64,000 nt of DNA from Flectonema sp. DT1601 (taxonomy: Eukaryota > Euglenozoa > Diplonemea > Diplonemida > Diplonemidae). The translations under genes and the position numbers were made by a program. This document shows, one piece after another, positions 56,851-64,000 of this stretch (position 1 is the first letter of the stretch; every line of letters starts with the position of its first letter). The stretch covers positions 124,001 to 188,000 of the forward strand of contig OZ025839.1 in NCBI GenBank assembly GCA_964019425.1. Direction: 5' to 3'. Under the pieces are notes generated by a model. It made no database searches, was not told the origin of the DNA, and worked only from the letters and a program-made list of their open reading frames with translations.

Positions 56851-59800
56851 CTATCGGTACCTCTCATGGCTTCTCTCCGATCTGAAATCACGGGGATTAA
56901 ATACAGGAAGGACGATACCAGGAGTCTCACGATGTGGACTTGTCGTTGGATCGACATCTGCTATGGGCATATGTACAACAGTAACAGGAGGAACTGTTTG
57001 AGGTAGAAGTGTGTTATATACAGGTATTGGTGTTTCTATGTCTATCGGTAATGGTGGATCGCTGTTGGCAATTCGAAGAGCGAGATTTTCACTGCGAAGG
57101 CGCTCTATTTCGAGAAGTAACGCATCCTGTTTACCTCGTGCTTCCACTACTTCAATATTACTGACGACATGATCAGGAACATCTGAAACAGGTGCCCTTC
57201 TCGGACTCTCTCTTGAACATTGCTGAGTAATATATCTCATTCCAGACATATCCTTCTGAGGAGGTCCTGCAACTGTGACTTGTCTTCTTCTTGCTCTTAA
57301 TGGTGAAACACATGCTAATTCCATAACCTTAACGTTGTCTCTTCTAATTGAGTCATTCCAACTATTATGACTAATTGTGTTCTCATCAGTTGGAGTATTT
57401 CCATGTTGAGAATTCACGTTATCAAAATAACTGCGATGAGTCGATTGCACAGAATGAAATGCTCTGTGAGAGTTCTGTAACTTCCAACGTTCATCAGGAC
57501 TAGTAATCGTAAGTGGTTTTCTAACAGGTGGAGGTGGTCTTCCTGCGTTAGGATCAAGATCAAGAGAGTCAGCAACTGTTAATTCGTGTGACGCTGATTC
57601 TGGAACACCCGTTGACGGAGGCACTCTTCTCGGGAACAGCGCTGCACTAAGAGCAGATTGCGGAGGGGTGAAGGGAGGAAGCCCATCATCTTCCTGAGAC
57701 ATATCCTCTGAGTTGAATTGAGATAAGCTAGCACCAGAACGATCAAGAACTTCCTCTGGTGGATAAGCCTGATTACCAAGTTTCTTACTTCCATGTCTTC
57801 TTGGCTTAGCAGGTAAATGAGTACAAGGTTTTGCTCTTGGTGTCAAGGCATGTGGCACAGGAGAGATAGGAGAAATATCATCCACACCCGAGGCCATTCT
57901 ACTTCTTGGGGATGGAGCTGACTTCGCTAAGACATCTGCGCTGTCGGTTGACTCGTTCAAATTCAAATGAGAAATCTGACTAATGGCTGACTGCGATACT
58001 CCGAGAGATGCTACCTCTCTACCAATCGATGCGACTAAAGACTGTGTTGATGATTATTATAAAAATAAATTCTTACGACACAAACCAAAATAATATTTTC
58101 TTTTGTTTAAAACTACAAACCTTAACCGCCCTCGACGTTGCTACAGCACCAGCAATACTGAGATCTGATCTCGCAACGCTCGCAGCGATAGTCGGGTCTG
58201 ATGTATGTCGGCTGTTTTGGTGTTACTATTTGCTGAACTATATATCACTTACTTAAAATAATACATAAGAATCACTAATTTCTAATAAGAAGAAGTATAA
58301 GAACACAAATAAACAAACCTGTCCGGATCCTGTGGATCTGAAGACGTCGACAGTTGCGGCATCGGAATCGAGTCGGGAGTGTCTTTCGTGACGAGTGTTT
58401 TTTGTTTTCGGGTACCTCTACTTGGCATGTGTTTACTTTCAGGGTTGAGCTGCGGTGTCAGGTAAGACAAAGGCTTGTCCTGCAATCCTGAAATTACTTC
58501 TCTCTCAGGGGTGTCCGGACGGTTTTCAAGGTAGTGATCAAGAGGAGTCGGTTTTGGAGAAAGAACCTTTTTCGCTTTCTGTGGTCGACTAGCAATCTGT
58601 CTCGATGGAGTACCACCCGAAGGAGAAGGGGCATCAGCAGCGCCTGAAGCGGATGCTTCGCTGCCGTCTCCTTCACAACTAGGCAGACGATACTCTTCTA
58701 TATCGCGGATACGAGAGTCAGGTCCAACTGAACGACTACCAGCTGAAACCGGTTCGAGAATGCCGTACCTTGACCCTCCTAAACTGTAAGCCACCGCTGT
58801 TAAATCAACACTGTCTTTATGTTCACTCTCACTCTTTGATCCTCCAGCAATAATCGGTTGAAATACTCTCTGACCTGTTGTACAGGTCTCGTTCAAATGC
58901 TCTAATTGCTCGGCATTCAGACCCACTTCGTCTAACACTGGTGCGGGAAGGGGTGCTGCGGGGATGCTGAGACGTAAATCGCCAACAAGCTCACCTCCGT
59001 GAGATAGGTATGAAGGTTGCGGTGTACCTTTTTTATACCAAATACCGTTATATGATACAGCTTGCATTTTTACAACAACAATGCGAGCGCAGACAACGCC
59101 AGTGACAGCGACTAAGAAATCGAGGCTTTCGGCGAGTAGCTGTTGACGAAGGCGGACACGAGGACTTCGTTTTGCAGTTCCCCCCTGCGGCTGTGAAAAA
59201 CAAGTTCCCGGAGATGATGGAGTTTGAGGAGTTCCTGGAGATTGTGGCTGTGGTGTCTGGGTACTGGCACTCATTCTTCTACTAGGTGATGTTGTCGATA
59301 ACGTTCTTAACATCGTCCCTTCTGACCCTGTTAGGATTTCCCTGTTTGGTTCTTCCCAAAAGTCAGGTTGGAATACCTTTGCCCATGTTATCCAGATCTC
59401 ATAATATTTCTTTATCAACTCTCTACGAATCCCTTTCCACATACAATCTGTTGCAGTTTGTTGAATGTGACGAATCTTACGAAGACTTCGCATGTCATTC
59501 TCAACAATCCTTTCATTGATTGTAACTCGCTGTCTAATTGGACTACAGTCCCTTCGCTCAGCTCGAGGGCTTCTCATTGGACTGGCGATTGAGCGAGGGG
59601 ATCGAACTGGACTGTAATGAACTGAAACCGCGGCAAGACTTCCAACAGGGCTAGCACAAGAGATAACATCATCAGAGCAGTGTTGTAGAATTGGACTTGC
59701 TAATCGACGTGGTGACTGAGATCTAAAACTTGCGACAGGACTATTTATAACAAAAGGTGAATCACTTCTAACAGACAACACATCAACAACTAATCCACGA

Positions 59801-60312
59801 GGACTACTAACAACAGAAACAGGCTGAACTTCAACTACAACATGAGAACTATTTGGATATGAATGTACTTCTTTAAGTGGACTGGGACTGGGACTGGGAC
59901 TACGCAACGGTGATTTCGAAGCAATAATTGCAAGCGGAGATCCCTGAAGAGTTTCTCCCACTGAATGCAGACGATCAACACGGTGAGGAGATTGTTCAAT
60001 TCTTACAACAGGTGGAGGTGATAATTTGGGTACATAAAGATCACGTTTCTTACTAGGAGATACTAGAGCTCGTGGTACTGGTTTGGGTGACATCATTCCA
60101 CCAAGTTGATTACCAGGTGAGAAGCAATGAACTGCATGAGCATATCCACACCTTCTACATGATGTGGTATCGAAACCTGTTTCACCACAACCAGGACATC
60201 TACAGCTTGCACCACAACCTGCCATTAGTCCTTCTAATATGACTCTACTCTTCACACAGTTTTCAACTAATGCCCTAGTTGGGTCTCGTCTTGGAGAGTA
60301 TGTTGTTGGCAT
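56851..60312 (-). CDS. Large Ser-Pro-rich protein with N-terminal Cys cluster, 1091 residues
   Basis: Model join(56851..58041, 58121..58211, 58319..60312). All phases agree, so what look like two separate frames form one protein. Near the N-terminus CRCPGCGETG and CRRCGYAHAVHC give a compact treble-clef or ribbon-like Cys/His pattern. Then follow many SPR, SPx and LxSP motifs (SPRSIASPMRSPRAE), likely sites of proline-directed kinases, then a short helical stretch (WKGIRRELIKKYYEIWITWA) and further low-complexity Ser/Pro/Thr. The last exon has a predicted helix (ALLLEIERLRSENLALRI). No family recognised; cytoskeletal or signalling scaffold is a guess. Donors are gtttgt, and acceptors caccaaaacag and atcatcaacacag are A-rich. 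The ATG at 60312 follows a ttttatattttgag acceptor (60329) by 16 bases, and an in-frame stop precedes it. Confidence 0.75.
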
Positions 60313-60526
60313 TGGCGATTGGTCTCCTCTCAAAATATAAAATCACAAACGTGTGTTTCGGACATCATTGAGTTCCAACTTCCTGTTTTTGAGAGAATTA
60401 AACATAATGGTAACATAGTCGTATGGCATTGCTGAAAAAATAGATTCGAGACTTTGGAAAAAGACGAATTAATAAAAAACGTTTAAAATCTACCAAAACA
60501 AAAAAAAATAACAACTGCGCGAGTGT

Positions 60527-62755
60527 CTATATTGATAATCTCAAACTAATTACCCTCATCGACGGAATCTCACAAACAGCAGTAGTGTATAGCACGGCAT
60601 CAGTTGGGTGTCGAAGTAGTTTGCTCGTACGAATTTTACTACCTGAGGCTGATGATGTGCTTGGTGTAGTTGCCGTCGTCCAACATGAAATCGGTACTTT
60701 AAAAAAGAAAACATTATAACAAACACGAGTAGGTTCTGGAAGAGCTAATTCAGCCAACGTTGTTGGAAAGACTTTATTATTGTTGATAATTCCTTTGAAT
60801 GATGGTCGTGGATAGGCGACATTGACCTGCTCATCAAATACGGTTACTGAGAGAACTCTATTGCCTTTTGAGTAGTCAACTTCTACAGAGCAACCATATA
60901 ATAAATACAACCAGTGCTCGCATTGCCTACATGAGTCTTGAACAGGAAGTTTAGCTTGAGGCTCACCAAGTAATCCAACAAGTCTATTATTATTAATACT
61001 TTCCCTGTAACTTATTTCAACCAATCTCACCAAAGCTGTCAGCGTTAAATCTGATGGCTGGATTGCCTTCGATGACACAGCACGAGGAATGTTATTATTA
61101 TTTACATAATATGCTAATCTGAATGCTGCGCAATGAACTGCTCGATGTGGAAAGCCATATGCCGCAGCATATGGATGTGTAAAAGTTCTTTTATTTGATC
61201 CGTGAAGTTCGTTATGCCAAAGTATACCAAAATCAGATAAAGATCTCAAGCAATAAGCCCAACTCTCACCTGGAGGTCTTGCTTTGGCTGCGTCACCAAT
61301 TTCTGTTGGACAGCTGTTCCACTCACAACCATAACGACAGAGTCCAATCAGCCCAAGTGGAGAAGGAGTACATTTAAGCCAACCAAAAGAGTCGATAAGG
61401 TTTATATTATGGGATTGACCATCAGTTGACATTACTTGTTGCATTGAGAGTTCAATGCAATCAATATTTGACTGATTACCCCAGGGAAAATCAAGTGATT
61501 CTGGACCTCTAGTAGCAGCTTCCCATTCCTGCCATGTAGGGATGTGTGCTCCTACAGCCTTAGCGATTTCATCAGCTACGAAGAATGGGATTTCGACGGC
61601 TGGATCATGTTCTTCGTCAGTTGCGCCTTTTTGAACTGTGTCTGCGATGTGTTTTTCGTAACCAACATGCATTCCGTCTTCAAATATTGGATTCCAAGTA
61701 ACTTCATCTTCTTCTTCAATAGGAATGTTGCATCTGGCTACGATTCTTCTTATTTTTGGAAAACTATCACTCAACCTTCTCAGATGACTTCTTCTCAAGA
61801 CGTCAGATGTAATTTCTACTTCATGCGGAAGGGTGATCCTCTCTCTTGGATTACAAGAGAATTGAGGAAAACCTCTATCTTTGAGAAATATCGAAGCATC
61901 AACAGAACTATTTCTAACTGTTTTCGTTAAAGAAGCATCCCAATCATGGTGTGGATTTGATTGAAACGGAAGGTTCAGTAACCTTGAAGCTTTGACAATT
62001 GAAGTGTCAGATGACTCCATTTCAAGATCTCTACCAACGGTGTAGTCACCTCGTGGGATAGAAAGTAGTTGTAGTCTTGCGCATAGAGATACTTCTGTTG
62101 AAGTGTGCTGTGTTAATTTGACATTACAAGTGTCGGTGCGGATTACTCGCGGGCGACATATATTGTGTTCGACGGGTCCTTCAAGACGGTTAAGCTTTTC
62201 GAGTAACCTTTTTGTGTATGAGGTTACTCTCACTAGTGGTTTTTCAATTTTAGTTCCATGCGGTGATCCCAAGACTGAGTGATGCTCTTCTTCTGAACCA
62301 TCCGCACTGTCACCATGAACTTTTCTAATTTTATTTAATTTTAATTTTGCTTCCCTATTAACACACTCTGCCTCGGATGAAATACATCTATTAAGAATCT
62401 CATTTACTAGTCTGGTGTGAGATTTGTTTAAAGGTTGTTTCTGAAGTTCAATTGTAGACTTCTCAATTAGCCGAACTTCTTTTAAAGTTTCTTCAGGTTC
62501 GTCTTCAATTAGCGTCAAACTGTCGACCCTGGCTGCTAATTCCTTTAGGACTTCAGTAAGGCATCCACTGCTCATGAGTAGCCCTCCAGTTTGTCGTTTC
62601 CAATCATCTTTTGCTTGCAATACTGCTGCTTCTTCTTCAGTGAGTATAGAGTTCATATCTTCCTCTGTACCATAATTTAGCAGGCCGCATATCATCATGT
62701 CCTCAACAGAAAGAGGTGGTAGTAGACCACATTGAGACACGTTGAGTGACTTCAT
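60527..62755 (-). CDS. Protein with formylglycine-generating-enzyme-like domain, 742 residues
   Basis: A single-exon gene. Residues 1-180 are helical and charged (LTEVLKELAARVDSLTLIED), about 180-385 are of unclear fold, and about 390-560 resembles the FGE/SUMF1-type C-type-lectin-like fold: HIPTWQEWEAATRG, FPWGNQ, SFGWLKCTPSPLGLIGLC, HPYAAAYGFPHRAVHCAAFRLAYY (the last resembling the R-x-G-F-R end of SUMF domains). In place of the family RGGSW segment it has PPGESWAYC, and the two active-site cysteines are not recognisable, so a binding rather than sulfatase-activating role is inferred. The C-terminus is Ser/Thr-rich. ATG 62755 is preferred over a TTG three codons upstream. An aattacattctaaacag site near 62824 may be the leader acceptor. 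A 28-base gt..ag stretch near 60705 is read through in frame. Confidence 0.6.
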   Translation of the reverse strand: MKSLNVSQCGLLPPLSVEDMMICGLLNYGTEEDMNSILTEEEAAVLQAKDDWKRQTGGLLMSSGCLTEVLKELAARVDSLTLIEDEPEETLKEVRLIEKSTIELQKQPLNKSHTRLVNEILNRCISSEAECVNREAKLKLNKIRKVHGDSADGSEEEHHSVLGSPHGTKIEKPLVRVTSYTKRLLEKLNRLEGPVEHNICRPRVIRTDTCNVKLTQHTSTEVSLCARLQLLSIPRGDYTVGRDLEMESSDTSIVKASRLLNLPFQSNPHHDWDASLTKTVRNSSVDASIFLKDRGFPQFSCNPRERITLPHEVEITSDVLRRSHLRRLSDSFPKIRRIVARCNIPIEEEDEVTWNPIFEDGMHVGYEKHIADTVQKGATDEEHDPAVEIPFFVADEIAKAVGAHIPTWQEWEAATRGPESLDFPWGNQSNIDCIELSMQQVMSTDGQSHNINLIDSFGWLKCTPSPLGLIGLCRYGCEWNSCPTEIGDAAKARPPGESWAYCLRSLSDFGILWHNELHGSNKRTFTHPYAAAYGFPHRAVHCAAFRLAYYVNNNNIPRAVSSKAIQPSDLTLTALVRLVEISYRESINNNRLVGLLGEPQAKLPVQDSCRQCEHWLYLLYGCSVEVDYSKGNRVLSVTVFDEQVNVAYPRPSFKGIINNNKVFPTTLAELALPEPTRVCYNVFFFKVPISCWTTATTPSTSSASGSKIRTSKLLRHPTDAVLYTTAVCEIPSMRVISLRLSI

Positions 62756-63112
62756 TATGTTCAAATAATTATATTAGAATAAGAATATTAATACTCATTC
62801 AGGCATATCACTGTTCGTCTGTTTAGAATGTAATTATTTTTAATTATTTTCCTTTTGTAAATGACACACATAAATATCAGAAAGAACACTGGACAAACAC
62901 ACAGGGAGGTAGAAATCAGAAAAGTTCACGCGGCTAGCTTCCCAAAAGTCTTTGAAAAGGTCATTTGGGATTCCCAACGGGGACTTCAGAATGAAGAGCT
63001 GAAAAAAACAGGGGAAAATATGAAAGAAATAAGAAAATGAACGGGAAGTGAGAATACAAGCAAAGGTGCTGTATAAAAAATAGAACATACTGACGGGTTA
63101 CCATCAGTGAGT

Positions 63113-64000
63113 TTACTGGCAGTTGTCACCACCCTCGTTACATGGGAAGTTGGTCTCGGTGAAGGCTCCTGGGGTGGCCCAGTTGCATCCCTGCTCGAGG
63201 CAAAGGTCCTTTCCGTTTCCTCTGGCGACTCTGAAGTATCCCATCTCTCCCCAGAACTCTCCCCAACTGTTTCTGACGATCCAGTACTTCTGTCCGTTCT
63301 CAACACCGTATCCGACAACTGAGATAGCGTGGTCAGCTCCTCCACAAACACCCTCAGCGATACCACCGTGGTAGCTAAGGATTTGAGTAGCGTCAACTCC
63401 ACATCCGATTGGTCCACGAGCGTAGATCTCCTTCATCATGTCCTGTTCTCCAGTGACCGATCCGAATTCAGCAATGGTGGCGTTTGGGAACTTTGTGATC
63501 TCAGTGCACTTTCCTCCACTCGCGGTGAAGGTTGAGCAGGTTCTGCAAACGTTCTCGGCCTTGCAGGTGGTGTCAACCTTTCCACAGAATCCTTCACTTG
63601 ACTCACTTGAGCATGCGAGGTATGGGTTGCAGGTGTCGAATACAACTCCGTCCTTGTTTCCGTGGATCCATTCGAATGCTCCACCAATTGATCCTCCGTG
63701 ACATGATCCGGCGTTACCACAGTTCAGAACGTGCTGAACAGCGAGGTTCACATCGATACCCTGAGCCTTTCTTGCGATCTTGATTCTGTCTCCGAGGGCC
63801 GACACGGCAGCGTGGGCCCAGCAAGATCCACAGTACTGAGGGATGTGCTGGTTCAAGTTCTTAGTCAAGAAGTTAGTTCCGTTAACGTTACCCCAAGTGA
63901 ATGACTCTGGTACGTCAGACATCTTCAAATAGTCTTTTGGTTGTCTGCTGACAACGTGCTCTCCCTTGAATCCGGCAGCAACCTCCTGCTCCTTAGTCCA
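63113..64000 (-). CDS. Cathepsin X/Z-like papain-family cysteine protease (5' end beyond window)
   Basis: A C1A protease working in lysosome-like compartments as a carboxypeptidase or carboxydipeptidase. The visible 295 residues begin at the window edge (WTKEQEVAAGFKGEHV) and include part of the prosegment. The mature domain has NQHIPQYCGSCWAHAAVSAL with the catalytic Cys in the CGSCWAHA box, GNAGSCHGGS, GGADHAISVVGYG with the catalytic His, and YWIVRNSWGEFWGEMGYFRV with the Asn. The HIPQY insertion before the active-site Cys is the mini-loop peculiar to cathepsin X/Z and defines its subfamily. Ten or more Cys suggest a secreted, disulfide-bonded protein. TAA is at 63113. The 5' end, including signal peptide, is outside the window. 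Confidence 0.93.
   Translation of the reverse strand, partial: WTKEQEVAAGFKGEHVVSRQPKDYLKMSDVPESFTWGNVNGTNFLTKNLNQHIPQYCGSCWAHAAVSALGDRIKIARKAQGIDVNLAVQHVLNCGNAGSCHGGSIGGAFEWIHGNKDGVVFDTCNPYLACSSESSEGFCGKVDTTCKAENVCRTCSTFTASGGKCTEITKFPNATIAEFGSVTGEQDMMKEIYARGPIGCGVDATQILSYHGGIAEGVCGGADHAISVVGYGVENGQKYWIVRNSWGEFWGEMGYFRVARGNGKDLCLEQGCNWATPGAFTETNFPCNEGGDNCQ

Noticed and set aside
60700-60730. 28-base gt...ag stretch that could be a mini-intron in the FGE-like gene
   Set aside because: Frame is open through it and all other introns here are at least 64 bases.

Overview
The window is nuclear DNA of a protist with a standard-code proteome, short GT-AG introns and very abundant A/T homopolymer runs of up to 40 bases. 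All 17 genes supported with fair or good confidence lie on the minus strand, so transcription would run from position 64000 down to about 2000. Most of them have a pyrimidine-rich AG site only 3 to 48 bases before the start codon and no visible upstream exon. This is the pattern of a directional gene cluster matured by spliced-leader trans-splicing. Together with a protein resembling the flagellar-pocket collar protein BILBO1, it suggests Euglenozoa. The frequent cis-introns fit a diplonemid or euglenid better than a kinetoplastid. The lineage is an inference: no spliced-leader gene is in the window.

Layout from high to low coordinate (5' to 3' along the cluster): cathepsin X/Z-like protease (runs off the right edge); a protein with a formylglycine-enzyme-like domain; a 3-exon Cys-cluster and Ser-Pro-rich protein; a MORN-like protein with a Cys/His tail; a DCC-family thiol-disulfide protein; a 3-exon NEK kinase with a broken mobile-element remnant in its largest intron; a membrane receptor with a degenerate cyclase domain; an 8.8-kb repeat mosaic; a plant-type cystathionine beta-lyase with a coiled-coil N-terminal extension; an F-box-like protein; the BILBO1-like EF-hand protein; a CID-domain protein; two very small genes; a BLOC1S1-like subunit; a PDZ protein; a gene-poor stretch of 11.7 kb; THOC2; a PAP/TUTase-type nucleotidyltransferase; an NPSN-like Qb-SNARE; and poly(A)-binding protein PABP at the low-coordinate end.

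Several products act in mRNA metabolism (PABP, THOC2, nucleotidyltransferase, CID protein) and others in membranes, trafficking or the cytoskeleton (SNARE, BLOC1S1, NEK, EF-hand protein), but nothing shows functional linkage, as expected of polycistronic clusters. The most unusual signal is in the splice sites. Ten of 12 inferred cis-introns end in an A-rich tract, often a pure poly(A) run, directly before CAG, whereas the putative trans-splice acceptors next to start codons have normal pyrimidine tracts. Intergenic DNA holds several dispersed repeat families, one of which (RepC) behaves like a 5'-truncated SINE/LINE tail with a TAAA-repeat end.
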